The translations under genes were made by a program, and so were the position numbers. A stretch of DNA of 64,000 nt from Clostridia bacterium (GTDB lineage Bacteria; Bacillota; Clostridia; Christensenellales; UMGS416), in the NCBI GenBank assembly GCA_016938675.1, contig JAFGUF010000042.1:1-64000 (forward strand), read 5' to 3'. This document shows, in pieces, positions 36,559-45,209 of the stretch; within the stretch, counting starts at the first letter, position 1, and every line of letters starts with the position of its first letter. The notes beneath the pieces are model-generated. The model made no database searches. It was not told the origin of the DNA and was given only the letters and a program-made list of their open reading frames with translations.

Positions 36559-37623
36559 ATGAAAACCGGAAAAAGATTGATACCGATTTGGGCCATTTTT
36601 ATGACTGTGGCCTTTCTACTGACCATGGCAGCCTGCAAGAAAGAAGAAGCATTTATAAATAATGACGATACCATAATAATCGGTTTCGTTATTGAAACGA
36701 TGACCGTGGAAAGATGGCAGCTTGACAGGGATATTTTTGAGGCCAAGGCAAAGGAGCTGGGTGCCAAAGTAATAGTGAAGAATGCCTATGAAGACGCCGA
36801 ACGGCAGGATCAGATAATTAGGGATTTGGTGGCTCAGGGGGTTGATACGCTGGCTGTTGTGGCGTACGACAAAGAGAGCCTTGCCGACGCCGTGAAATAC
36901 GCCCATGAGCATAATGTAAAAGTTATAGCCTATGACAGGCTGATTATGGGTGCAGATGTTGACCTGTATATATCTTTCGATAACTACGAGGTAGGCAGGC
37001 TGATAGGGCAAAGCGCGGTGGACAATGTGCCGGAGGGCAGATACCTGATTTTAAACGGAGCACAGACGGATAACAACGCATTCATGCTAAATGAAGGGTG
37101 CATGAGCGTGCTGCAGCCGTATATAGATGCCGGAAAAATCGAAATTGTCGACGAGACATGGGTAGAAGCATGGAGGGATGAGGTTTCCTACCAGTATGTC
37201 ACAGACAAGATAGAGCAGGGTATTGAATTCGACGTTATTATAGCCGCCAATGACAGAGTTGCAGAAGGTGCCTTGAATGCTCTAAGTGAAAACAGGCTGA
37301 CTGACCAGGTGTATATAACAGGCCAGGACGCGGAGCTGGGCGCATGCCAAAGGATAGTTGAAGGCATACAGGACATGACAGTGTACAAATCAATCAGTGT
37401 GCTGGCAGAGGGCGCTGCGGAAATTGCCGTAAAGATGGCAAAAGGTGAGGACATAGGCGACTGTGGGCTGTATGACGACGGCAAATATATGGTGAAGTAT
37501 ATTGCATATGAGCCTGTTGCCGTAAATAAGGACAATATAAATGAGATAATTATAAAAGGTGGTTTCTACACTATTGAGCAGGTATATGCAAACATAGACA
37601 AGGAGAACTGGCCGGAAAATTAG
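36559..37623 (+). CDS. XylF-like sugar-binding lipoprotein without its own pump
   Basis: A 354-residue binding protein with a lipobox in its signal peptide (TMAAC). Its N-terminal fold matches the D-xylose-binding protein XylF: IGFVIETMTVERWQLDRDIFEAKAKELGA, later VIAYDRLIMGADVDLYISFDN. It shares VIAYDRLIMG with ChvE in this window but is clearly a distinct paralogue. The frame continues upstream to 36439 inside the regulator gene, but GGGGGG precedes ATG 36559, where the signal peptide begins. It ends the sensor operon, and a terminator follows. It may deliver sugar to MmsA-MmsB or serve signalling. Confidence 0.88.
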   Translation: MKTGKRLIPIWAIFMTVAFLLTMAACKKEEAFINNDDTIIIGFVIETMTVERWQLDRDIFEAKAKELGAKVIVKNAYEDAERQDQIIRDLVAQGVDTLAVVAYDKESLADAVKYAHEHNVKVIAYDRLIMGADVDLYISFDNYEVGRLIGQSAVDNVPEGRYLILNGAQTDNNAFMLNEGCMSVLQPYIDAGKIEIVDETWVEAWRDEVSYQYVTDKIEQGIEFDVIIAANDRVAEGALNALSENRLTDQVYITGQDAELGACQRIVEGIQDMTVYKSISVLAEGAAEIAVKMAKGEDIGDCGLYDDGKYMVKYIAYEPVAVNKDNINEIIIKGGFYTIEQVYANIDKENWPEN

Positions 37624-37630
37624 AATGCTT

Positions 37631-37661
37631 AAAGGGGTGCTTAAAAAAGCATCCCTTTTTT
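37631..37661 (+). terminator. Terminator of the sugar-sensor operon
   Basis: AAAGGGGTGCTT (37631-37642) pairs with AAGCATCCCTTT (37647-37658) with one G-T pair, and the T-run continues to 37661. Confidence 0.85.
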
Positions 37662-37727
37662 AAGTTAAGGCGGGTTTTATGTGATATAATATTTATTAGC
37701 ACCATCAAAAACAGAGGCATTAATTCA

Positions 37728-38357
37728 ATGATCATTACAGATATAAAAAAACAGGTAAATAATAAAAGCAAGGTATCTATATTTGCGGACGGAGTATATT
37801 ATAACTCACTCTTTGACGAGACTCTAGCGGCATCAGGGCTAAAAATCGGCGATTCATTCACCGAAGAGGAATTCCAAAGGCTTCAGACAGAGAGCCAAAA
37901 AAAGCTTGCGTTTAATAAATCCCTCGATTATATTTCAATCAGAATAAGGGCATCAAGCGAGCTGCGCAAATACCTTGAGAGGAAAGAATACTGCGAGGAG
38001 GCCATAGAGTATTCCGTGCAGAAGCTTATGGAATACGGCTATCTGAATGATGAAACTTTTGCGAAGACATTGGTGCGCGACCGGATGAACGCAAGGAAAA
38101 AGGGCAGAAATTATATCATTTCGGACTTAAAAAAATACGGAATAGATAATGAGATAATTCAGCAGATTACCGATGAATACGACTACGAAAAAGAACACGA
38201 AAACGCCCTGAACCTTGCAGGGAAGCTTCTGCTTAAGCATAAAAAAGAAGAAGACCCATATAAAAGAAAGCAGAAAATATCTGCATCTATGGCGAGGGCA
38301 GGGTATGACTGGGAAACTATACAAAGCGCGCTTAACGAGGCTGAAAAAGGGAAATAA
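37728..38357 (+). CDS. recX: Regulatory protein RecX
   Basis: A 209-residue RecX-family protein that modulates RecA filament activity. Three-helix repeats are visible: SLDYISIRIRASSELRKYLERKEY, then VQKLMEYGYLNDETFAKTLVRDRMNARKKGRNYIISDLKKYGI, and a C-terminal repeat ending GYDWETIQSALNE. The N-terminal extension (about 1-60; ITDIKKQVNNKSKVSIFADG) is common in Clostridia. An extended -10 (TGATATAAT, 37682-37690) lies upstream. recA is not adjacent. A shared terminator separates it from the convergent gene. Confidence 0.92.
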   Translation: MIITDIKKQVNNKSKVSIFADGVYYNSLFDETLAASGLKIGDSFTEEEFQRLQTESQKKLAFNKSLDYISIRIRASSELRKYLERKEYCEEAIEYSVQKLMEYGYLNDETFAKTLVRDRMNARKKGRNYIISDLKKYGIDNEIIQQITDEYDYEKEHENALNLAGKLLLKHKKEEDPYKRKQKISASMARAGYDWETIQSALNEAEKGK

Positions 38358-38360
38358 ATA

Positions 38361-38393
38361 AAAGGCTGCCGATAGTATATCATGGCAGCCTTT
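38361..38393. terminator. Bidirectional terminator between recX and the glycerophosphodiesterase gene
   Basis: AAAGGCTGCC (38361-38370) pairs perfectly with GGCAGCCTTT (38384-38393) between two convergent genes. Confidence 0.75.
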
Positions 38394-38397
38394 AAAT

Positions 38398-39162
38398 TTA
38401 TTTATTGGTTATTTCATTCAGAGCTTTTCGCATGATATCCGGCCGGTTGGTTATTACGCCGGTTATGTACTTGATGCCCGCCATCTTTTGGAATATTGCC
38501 GGGCTGTCCACCGTCCACGGCCGTATCTTTATGCCGTTTAGGGCGGCGCTTTTTACGCACTCTGCGACGACGGCGTATTTATGCGGGTGTATGCCGTCTG
38601 CCTTAACTGTGTGCCTTGCGTACCTGCCTGCTTTCATTATGCCGCTTTGATATAGAATCGCGGTTTCCAGTTTGCTGAATTTTTTCTTGATGCTTCGCAT
38701 GCAGTAGTGATTAAATGATGATATAACCACCTGATCAACCAAGTCCATTGACTTACATATGGATATAACCTTGTCTTCAATTTCAGATGACCGGACAGTG
38801 GGCTTAATCTCAATATTAAGCAGCATGTTTTTATCCTTTACCAGCCTGCATACATCTGTAAGCAGAGGTATTTTCTCGCCCTTGAATTCGCTGCCCTTCC
38901 AGGAGCCAAAGTCCAGCGCCTTTATATCGGAATAGTACATCTGCTCGACAGTGCCTTTGCCGTTGCTTGTCCTGTCCACATCATCGTCGTGGATAACGAC
39001 AACTTCGCCGTCCTTTGTGAGGATTACATCCAGCTCTATTCCGTCGGCCTCGTACTGAGCTGCCAGCTCGAAGGAAGCCATTGTGTTCTCGGGAGCGTCC
39101 GCGGAAGCGCCGCGGTGAGCGTATATTAAAGGTTTATGTATTTTTTTAGTCTTCAACGTCAA
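38398..39162 (-). CDS. Glycerophosphodiester phosphodiesterase
   Basis: A 254-residue cytoplasmic GDPD that releases sn-glycerol 3-phosphate from glycerophosphodiesters. Catalytic motifs: HRGASADAPENTMASF (His and Arg), the metal ligands in GIELDVILTKDGEVVVIHDD, and LLNIEIKP. There is no signal peptide. The start codon is TTG with AGAGG upstream, inside the 3' end of the MFS gene (17-bp overlap). The coupling suggests that the carrier imports a substrate of this enzyme. Confidence 0.92.
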   Translation of the reverse strand: MTLKTKKIHKPLIYAHRGASADAPENTMASFELAAQYEADGIELDVILTKDGEVVVIHDDDVDRTSNGKGTVEQMYYSDIKALDFGSWKGSEFKGEKIPLLTDVCRLVKDKNMLLNIEIKPTVRSSEIEDKVISICKSMDLVDQVVISSFNHYCMRSIKKKFSKLETAILYQSGIMKAGRYARHTVKADGIHPHKYAVVAECVKSAALNGIKIRPWTVDSPAIFQKMAGIKYITGVITNRPDIMRKALNEITNK

Positions 39163-40417
39163 ATGCCTCTAGTTTGCTATTTAGTTTTACGGGCTTAATG
39201 TCGCCGTGCTTCACAAATAGGAATGTGCCCGCGGAAAGTACAACGAAAAGCCCTGCATAAGGAAAGAGAGTCCAGTAGCCAACATGCTCCAGAAGGTAAC
39301 CAGATAGTATTGGCGTTGCAATCTGCGCGCCCATGCTGGCAAAGTAATAATATCCTGTGTACCTGCCTACATCATGGCCCTTGCTCAAGGCTACAACCAT
39401 AGGATAGGAGTTAACATTAATTGTTGCCCAGCCCATACCGGCAAGAGCGAACAGGACGAGTATTAATACATTGAATGTAGGGAAGAAGCTGACAGCTATA
39501 AATGCTGCTGCAAGCATTCCTATGCCAATGATGATGGTTTTCTTCCTGCCTATCTTGGTAGCTATCATTCCAACTGGGATAAACCACAAAAGTGCAGCAC
39601 CCTGCGCCACCATCAGTGCGTAAGCATAGAGCCCGTTTTCCATTCCCCAGTGATATACGGCGTATCTGGAATAGGCCGTTGTTACTGCGTTATAGCCCAT
39701 GAACCAAAGGAAAATTGAGCCTAAAATCAGAACCAAGCTTATAGCCTTATCACGAGGCAGCTTTGAAGAAACTCCGCTGGATTTATCATCTCCGGATTCT
39801 GTTTTTGAGTCCGGGTTTTCTTCCCTGCATTTATTTTCTTTTATAGTAAAGAACAATATCGCAACGCCCAGCACCATGAAGGCGGCAATAGATACAAACA
39901 GATTGAAATAATTATGTCCGACTTTTGGTGAAAGTTGGCCAATGGCTAGAAGCGCCAGTATTCCGCCAACTGTGCCCATCAGATTGATTACTGCGTTGCC
40001 TTTGGATAAAAGAGGCTTAGGAGTTACATCAGGCATAAGTGCGACAGCAGGTGAACGATAGACGCTCATTGCTATGAGCAGCAATCCCAATACAACAACA
40101 AATGGTACTAGAGTATCCTGATTATTAAAATATGAAAGTAAAATAATGAGGATGACTGCGGCTATTGTGCCGAACACGACATAGGGCATTCTTTTGCCGA
40201 TTCGTGTATTTGTTTTGTCGGAAAGCATACCGAAGAGCGGAAGCATGAATAGGGCAAGGACGTTATCAATGCTCATTATGTACCCGGTTATTACTTCGCT
40301 GAAATTGAATGTTCCCTTTAATATTAGAGGGATAACACTGTCATACATTACCCAGAAGCTGGATATAGTCATGAATGCCAGACCGACGAGTATAGAACGT
40401 GATTTGTTTAGTTTCAT
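39146..40417 (-). CDS. MFS transporter
   Basis: A 423-residue carrier with about twelve membrane segments and an acidic central loop (about 190-212; REENPDSKTESGDDKSS). The loop between TM2 and TM3 reads GMLSDKTNTRIGKRMPYVVFG, the GxxxDxxxxRxGRR-type MFS motif, close to the SLC45 / GPH-like group that often moves sugars or sugar phosphates. It is cotranscribed with the glycerophosphodiesterase, so glycerophosphodiesters are candidate substrates. Substrate is not determined. RBS is AAAGGAG. Confidence 0.85.
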   Translation of the reverse strand: MKLNKSRSILVGLAFMTISSFWVMYDSVIPLILKGTFNFSEVITGYIMSIDNVLALFMLPLFGMLSDKTNTRIGKRMPYVVFGTIAAVILIILLSYFNNQDTLVPFVVVLGLLLIAMSVYRSPAVALMPDVTPKPLLSKGNAVINLMGTVGGILALLAIGQLSPKVGHNYFNLFVSIAAFMVLGVAILFFTIKENKCREENPDSKTESGDDKSSGVSSKLPRDKAISLVLILGSIFLWFMGYNAVTTAYSRYAVYHWGMENGLYAYALMVAQGAALLWFIPVGMIATKIGRKKTIIIGIGMLAAAFIAVSFFPTFNVLILVLFALAGMGWATINVNSYPMVVALSKGHDVGRYTGYYYFASMGAQIATPILSGYLLEHVGYWTLFPYAGLFVVLSAGTFLFVKHGDIKPVKLNSKLEAFDVED

Positions 40418-40442
40418 TTGTTTTCTCCTTTATACCTTACTC

Positions 40443-40471
40443 ATTATATATTCATTTTAATTTATGCACAA
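40443..40471 (-). promoter_or_regulatory. Promoter of the MFS / glycerophosphodiesterase operon
   Basis: Minus strand TTGTGC (40466-40471), 17-bp spacer, perfect TATAAT (40443-40448), 26 bp before the start codon. Confidence 0.7.
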
Positions 40472-40573
40472 TGCAAATTTTTATCATATGATGATTTTTT
40501 TATAAAATACTCCTTATCACCGAGTAAAAGAGGAAAAAGCAAGTATTTATGCAAATATAATTGCAAGCATTCA

Positions 40574-40602
40574 TTGACCCGTCATGATAAATATCATATA
40601 AT
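40574..40602 (+). promoter_or_regulatory. Promoter of the tilS-hpt operon
   Basis: TTGACC (40574-40579), 17-bp spacer, perfect TATAAT (40597-40602). Predicted start near 40609 leaves a leader of about 150 nt before tilS. Confidence 0.75.
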
Positions 40603-40608
40603 ATTAAA

Positions 40609-40760
40609 ATATTATTCTTTATTAAGGAGATTTTATGCAATGAAATCTCCTACGCAATAAGAGGCGAACCGACAGGCCGAGGCTGGTTACTATCGATTAG
40701 AAAACAGCGAAAGGCGAGGCGAGTCTTTAGAGCAGAAGCCCACTATAAAAGGAGCATCAA
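40609..40760 (+). other. Structured 5' leader of tilS, candidate regulatory RNA
   Basis: The leader opens with hairpin GGAGATTT (40627-40634) pairing with AAATCTCC (40643-40650), which hides AAGGAG and two ATG codons. Then comes a markedly GC-richer stretch (about 40660-40740) with repeated GGCGA and GGCCGAGGC elements, unlike the AT-rich surroundings. No T-run or known riboswitch signature was recognised. A micro-ORF (MKSPTQ) sits in the hairpin. Confidence 0.4.
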
Positions 40761-42155
40761 TTGAGCACGGACATCGCACTGAAGATCCATAAATTTATTA
40801 GAGAAGAGCACATGATAGACGAAAAAGACACTGTTATTATTGGGCTCTCCGGTGGAGTGGATTCCATGGTGCTGTGCGATGCGCTGCTTCTTTACAGAAG
40901 GGCAGTTCCTTTCAGGCTCTTTGCTGCCCATATGGACCACAGGCTGCGCGAGGAATCCGGCGAGGATGCGCTATTTGTCGCTGCCTACTGCAGCAAAAAT
41001 AATATTCCGCTCTATACAGCGTCAGCAGATGTCCTGGCGGAAGCTAAAGAAGCAAAAGTGTCAATTGAAGCCGCGGCAAGGTATATTCGCCACGGCTTTT
41101 TCAATAACATCCTTTTGGAGCACCCGTCGGCGAAGCTGGCTCTTGCCCATCATATGAACGACCGTGCGGAGACAATACTGATGCGCCTGATACGAGGCAC
41201 TTCAATAGACGGGCTATCTCCGATGCCTCCAACTGACGGACATATTATAAGGCCGCTGATGTGCTTGCTAAGAGCCGAGATAGAAGAGTACGCCAAAGAA
41301 AACAATATCAGCTGGCGTGAGGACAAATCAAACGCTGATACCCAATACACACGCAATTATATAAGGCATAGCCTAATCCCTGAAATTGAAAGAAACCTTA
41401 ATCCGGCTGTGGTACAGACATTGTGCAGCCAGGCGAAGAGCTACTATGAGGACAGCGATTTTATAAACCAGATAGCAAAAGAGAGGATCAAAAACGCCGT
41501 GAAAACCGATGACGGCTTTATGATGTACGATGAGGATTTTGAAGACCTAGCGCCAAGCGTAAGGAAGAGGGCGATTAAAATGCTCTTTGCAAGGCTTGGG
41601 AAAAGTGCTGACCTGTATGAAAAAAACATATCGGCAGTAGATAGTATGTTTTCAGATAGGAGAACAGGAGCAGTTATAGAAATTCCCGGTGAGTATGAGG
41701 CAAGAGCTCACGCAATGGGAGTGGAGCTAGTAAGAAAAGATAGTGCTCCTGAAACATTGGAGGAAGCGCTGCTTAACATGGACGGCACGACATACCTCAG
41801 CAATGGGGACATGCTTCACTGCGAAATGGCAGGAAATATGCAGAACGCTCGCAAGCCGCACTCTAAAAATGTGCAGTATATAGATTACCTGGCCTTAAAG
41901 GAAACACCCGTCGTTCGCACAAGAAAGCCGGGAGATATAATATATCCGCTAGGGGCAGGCGGAAAGAAAAAGATGAAGGATTACTTCATCGACAAAAAAA
42001 TAAGCCGATGGGAAAGGGGAACAATCCCGCTTATTGCGATTGGAAACGAAATAATATGGGCAGCAGGAATAGGCGTAAGCGAGAACTATAAAATAACAGA
42101 CGATACAGCAATGGCATTAAAGATTACATATAAAAAGGGAGAAAGCAATGAATAG
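40761..42155 (+). CDS. tilS: tRNA(Ile)-lysidine synthetase
   Basis: A 464-residue enzyme that attaches lysine to C34 of tRNA-Ile(CAU), converting it to an AUA reader. The PP-loop ATPase motif GLSGGVDSM (about 29-37) is intact, followed by AAHMDHRLREES, LAHHMNDRAETILMRLIRGT, and the C-terminal TilS domain with RTRKPGDIIYPLGAGGKKKMKDYFIDKKI. The start is TTG with AAAGGAG 6 bp upstream. It overlaps hpt by 8 bp; tilS-hpt is a classic Bacillota pairing, but the usual ftsH is missing downstream. Confidence 0.95.
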   Translation: MSTDIALKIHKFIREEHMIDEKDTVIIGLSGGVDSMVLCDALLLYRRAVPFRLFAAHMDHRLREESGEDALFVAAYCSKNNIPLYTASADVLAEAKEAKVSIEAAARYIRHGFFNNILLEHPSAKLALAHHMNDRAETILMRLIRGTSIDGLSPMPPTDGHIIRPLMCLLRAEIEEYAKENNISWREDKSNADTQYTRNYIRHSLIPEIERNLNPAVVQTLCSQAKSYYEDSDFINQIAKERIKNAVKTDDGFMMYDEDFEDLAPSVRKRAIKMLFARLGKSADLYEKNISAVDSMFSDRRTGAVIEIPGEYEARAHAMGVELVRKDSAPETLEEALLNMDGTTYLSNGDMLHCEMAGNMQNARKPHSKNVQYIDYLALKETPVVRTRKPGDIIYPLGAGGKKKMKDYFIDKKISRWERGTIPLIAIGNEIIWAAGIGVSENYKITDDTAMALKITYKKGESNE

Positions 42156-42696
42156 TGATGTTAAAAAAGTACTGATTTCAGAGGCGGAGATCCAGCAGAA
42201 GGTAAAGGAGCTGGCCGAGCGCATATCAAAGGACTACAAGGGCAAGCATCTGCTGATGATATGCATTCTTAAGGGAGCAATAATGTTCTACAGCGACTTA
42301 GCAAGGAACATAAGCATTCCTATGGCTATGGACTTCATGGCTGTTTCCAGCTATGGCGCAGGCACGAAGACATCCGGCGAAGTGAGGATACTTAAGGATT
42401 TGTCCGGCCCGGCAGAAGGCCTTGATATTCTGATTGTAGAGGATATATTAGACTCCGGCAATACGCTTAATTACATAGAAAACATCCTTAAGGACAGAAA
42501 CCCGGCATCGCTGAAAATATGTACGCTGCTTGACAAGCCGGAGCGCAGGGAAAAGCCTATTGTCGTTGACTATGTAGGATTTGCAATACCTGATGAGTTT
42601 GTAATAGGCTACGGCCTTGATTATTCGGAAAGGTACAGAAACCTTCCTTATATAGGCGTGCTTAAAGAGGAAGTGTATGCCTCGCCTGCTGAGTGA
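42148..42696 (+). CDS. hpt: Hypoxanthine phosphoribosyltransferase
   Basis: A 182-residue purine salvage enzyme making IMP and GMP from hypoxanthine and guanine. The PRPP-binding motif is LIVEDILDSGNTL (about 95-107). ILKGAIMFYSDLAR is the PPi loop, SSYGAGTKTSGEV the flexible loop, and VVDYVGFAIPDEFVIGYGLDYSERYRNLPYIGVL the base-binding end. It overlaps tilS at its start and the GNAT gene by 20 bp at its end. RBS GGAG lies within tilS. Confidence 0.95.
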   Translation: MNSDVKKVLISEAEIQQKVKELAERISKDYKGKHLLMICILKGAIMFYSDLARNISIPMAMDFMAVSSYGAGTKTSGEVRILKDLSGPAEGLDILIVEDILDSGNTLNYIENILKDRNPASLKICTLLDKPERREKPIVVDYVGFAIPDEFVIGYGLDYSERYRNLPYIGVLKEEVYASPAE

Positions 42697-43201
42697 AATC
42701 CCGGATATAAGCAGAAAGCACGATGCTGACGACCTCATAAATGAATTCAGGCAGGCAGGCTCATCAATGGATGGGTCTTTAGGACTTGGCAGGGTATCAG
42801 GATATGAGGAGTGGCTGGAATACATCGGAGCCCATAAAAATGAAGAAACGCTTCCTGCTGGGCATGTGATAACCTCTGCTTACTTTGCAGTGAGGGAAAG
42901 CGACAGCAGGATAGTCGGCATATATAATGTGCGGCACTATCTGAATGATGCGCTCATACTTTCTGGCAACGGCAACGTGGGCTATTGTGTCCGCCCATCG
43001 GAAAGAAGGAAGGGCTATGCAACTGAAATACTCAGAATGGCTCTTGAAAAATGTGCAGAGCTTCAAATGCATGATGTGCATGTTTCCTGCTATCAGTTCA
43101 ATACCCCATCAATGAAGGTGATAGAGAAAAACGGAGGGAAGCTTTATCAGGAATATAAGCGGCCGGAAGGTTTGTTTATGGAGTACATTATAGAAATTTA
43201 G
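42677..43201 (+). CDS. GNAT family N-acetyltransferase
   Basis: A 174-residue acetyltransferase. The acetyl-CoA loop is VRPSERRKGYATEILRMAL (about 111-129), followed by VHVSCYQFNTPSMKVIEKNGGKLYQEY, typical of the group. Substrate is unknown. It starts 20 bp inside hpt in another frame, an unusually long overlap that suggests tight coupling. In most Bacillota ftsH follows hpt; here this gene takes its place and closes the operon. Confidence 0.88.
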   Translation: MPRLLSEIPDISRKHDADDLINEFRQAGSSMDGSLGLGRVSGYEEWLEYIGAHKNEETLPAGHVITSAYFAVRESDSRIVGIYNVRHYLNDALILSGNGNVGYCVRPSERRKGYATEILRMALEKCAELQMHDVHVSCYQFNTPSMKVIEKNGGKLYQEYKRPEGLFMEYIIEI

Positions 43202-43283
43202 AAATTAATCTAAAACCTCTCCGGCAATCTGACTATTGCCTTGATTTTATTGACTGTACTTATTAATTAAGTCGCTTTATACA

Positions 43284-43319
43284 TAAATAAAAAAGGACTA
43301 AGCTTTTGCTTAATCCTTT
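43284..43319 (-). terminator. Terminator of the pepP-efp operon
   Basis: AAAGGACTAAGC (43292-43303) pairs with GCTTAATCCTTT (43308-43319) with one mismatch. On the minus strand a T-rich tail follows (plus 43284-43291). It may also stop plus-strand readthrough. Confidence 0.75.
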
Positions 43320-43340
43320 ATTGAATCAGTTTATCTGATA

Positions 43341-43898
43341 TTATGCTCTTTCCATGTACTCGCCTGTACGCGTATCAATCCTTATTTTTTCACCAATATT
43401 TACAAACAGAGGAACATTCAAAGTGAAGCCTGTCTCCAAAGTAGCGGGCTTTGTGGTATTTGATGCCGTATCTCCCTTTACTCCCGGTTCAGTTTCTGTA
43501 ACTTCGAGCACAACGAAATTCGGAGGGCTTACGCTGAATGCGTCACCTTTATAGAACTTAATCTGTACATCAGTATTTTCCAGAATGAAGGGCAGAGCTT
43601 CCTCCACCTTGGCATATCCTAAAGGCAGCTGCTCAAATGTCTCATTGTCCATGAAGTAATAGAGTTCTCCGTCGTTATAAAGGTACTGCATCTCCTTTGT
43701 TTCGATATGAGCTTTCACCATCTTATCGGAAGGTGAAAAAGTCCTCTCAACTACGGCTCCTGTGAGCACATTTTTAATTTTTGTTCTTACGAACGCCGAG
43801 CCTTTGCCGGGCTTTACATGCTGAAAATCTACGATTGTAAAAATGTTTCCATCTATTTCTACAGTAATACCCTTTTTAAAATCTCCTGCTGAAATCAT
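43341..43898 (-). CDS. efp: Elongation factor P
   Basis: A 185-residue, three-domain factor that relieves ribosome stalling at polyproline. The loop at the tip of domain I reads [12 protein letters not shown], with Lys at the position that is modified in many bacteria. The C-terminal OB domain ends with [22 protein letters not shown], the family signature. It lies 25 bp downstream of pepP, a common pair. The organism's secreted proteins have Pro-rich linkers, so demand for EF-P is expected. Confidence 0.96.
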   Translation of the reverse strand: MISAGDFKKGITVEIDGNIFTIVDFQHVKPGKGSAFVRTKIKNVLTGAVVERTFSPSDKMVKAHIETKEMQYLYNDGELYYFMDNETFEQLPLGYAKVEEALPFILENTDVQIKFYKGDAFSVSPPNFVVLEVTETEPGVKGDTASNTTKPATLETGFTLNVPLFVNIGEKIRIDTRTGEYMERA

Positions 43899-43923
43899 CT
43901 CTGATTATTCCTTTCTGCTTTCT

Positions 43924-44994
43924 TTATAATTTTACCATATCAGTTGAAGCGCCAAATAGCGCCTTGCCGCCGTCTTTTGTTATTACACAAGTGTTTTCTA
44001 TGCGTACTCCGCCCACTCCAGGGATGTATATTCCGGGCTCTACAGTTACAACCATGTTTTCCTGCAGTATTTCCGTTGATGTAGGCGCAAGCCTTGGGAG
44101 TTCATGAATGTCCAGCCCAACGCCGTGCCCGAGTCCGTGGCCGAAATATTCTCCATAGCCTTTTTCTGTAATGTAGTTTCTTGCAATAGCGTCGATGTCT
44201 TTGCAGGCAGCTCCCGGCTTCAGGGCATCCTGGGCAGCCTTCTGCGCATCGTATACTATTTGGTATATTTCCTTCATTTTGTTTGAAGGCTCGCCTATTG
44301 CAAAGGTTCGGGTCATGTCGGATTTGTATCCTTCCAGTGCAGCGCCGAAATCCAGCGTAACCATGTCTCCTGATTTAAATACTCTTTCGGAGGGCAGTGC
44401 ATGGGGCATGCTGCCATTGTCGCCGGAGGCTACAATGGTGTCGAATGCGCTCTCGGCTTTATATTTTTTTAAAGTAAGGTATGAAAGCTCCGCCACAAGG
44501 TCTAGCTCCGATACGCCGGGCTTTGAAAGCAGGTACGCCATCTCCAGAAGTTCGTCTGTTACCCGCGCAGCCTTTTTCATGATCTTTATTTCGGATGCGT
44601 CCTTTATCTTCCTGATGGATATTCCGACGGCCTTTGTAGGCACCAGTCCAATTGCTCCGAGGCCTGCCTTCAAAGTATTGAACTCATCACATGTTATAAC
44701 GTCTGCTTCGTAGCACATTGCGTCAATGTTTAGTTTGTCGCACGTTAATTTGACTGTATCTAAATATTTGCCGCTTTCAAAAGTTATGATTTCGAAACCT
44801 TCAGCCTGCTTCTGAGCCTGCTCAGTGTACCTGCTGTCGGTTATTATGGCGCAGCCGTTTTCGGAAAGAATTGCCGCACCTTCGCCGGTATATCCGCTGA
44901 AATAACGGATATTATTTCTGTCTTTCAGCATGAATCCGGAGCAGTTATTTATGTTTGCCTGTGTTATCAGTTTGTTTACTCTTGAAAAGTTCAT
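43924..44994 (-). CDS. pepP: Xaa-Pro aminopeptidase (M24 family)
   Basis: A 356-residue metallopeptidase with an N-terminal creatinase-like domain (about 1-125) and a C-terminal pita-bread domain. Metal ligands lie in TLDFGAALEGYKSDMTRTFAI (two Asp), the His of GHGLGHGVGLDIHE, the Glu of VVTVEPGIYIPG, and the final Glu in GGVRIENTCVI. It removes N-terminal residues preceding proline. The gene precedes efp in the same operon. RBS is AGGTGG. Confidence 0.93.
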   Translation of the reverse strand: MNFSRVNKLITQANINNCSGFMLKDRNNIRYFSGYTGEGAAILSENGCAIITDSRYTEQAQKQAEGFEIITFESGKYLDTVKLTCDKLNIDAMCYEADVITCDEFNTLKAGLGAIGLVPTKAVGISIRKIKDASEIKIMKKAARVTDELLEMAYLLSKPGVSELDLVAELSYLTLKKYKAESAFDTIVASGDNGSMPHALPSERVFKSGDMVTLDFGAALEGYKSDMTRTFAIGEPSNKMKEIYQIVYDAQKAAQDALKPGAACKDIDAIARNYITEKGYGEYFGHGLGHGVGLDIHELPRLAPTSTEILQENMVVTVEPGIYIPGVGGVRIENTCVITKDGGKALFGASTDMVKL

Positions 44995-45118
44995 TCAAAT
45001 TACCACCTGTAAAAATATCTCATATATTATATCATATATTATATAATAAAGATATATCATAATATATGAGTTTCCGCATTTTTTCAAAATGCTCAATAAA
45101 CTTAGATTTTACTAACAT

Positions 45119-45162
45119 ATACATCAATAATATCCAATAAATATATGACATTATTGATGTAT
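45119..45162. repeat. Perfect 13-bp inverted repeat
   Basis: ATACATCAATAAT (45119-45131) and ATTATTGATGTAT (45150-45162) pair perfectly around an 18-nt spacer in the gap between pepP and the nfo operon. It may be a terminator-like hairpin or an operator for pepP. Confidence 0.6.
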
Positions 45163-45209
45163 AAAGCCGTAAAATCAAAAAATTAAGTAACGGCACTTAA
45201 TAAATGCAG

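Noticed and set aside
40418-40660. 80-codon plus-strand frame before tilS
   Set aside because: It spans two promoters and AT-rich spacer DNA, has no RBS and no recognisable protein character.
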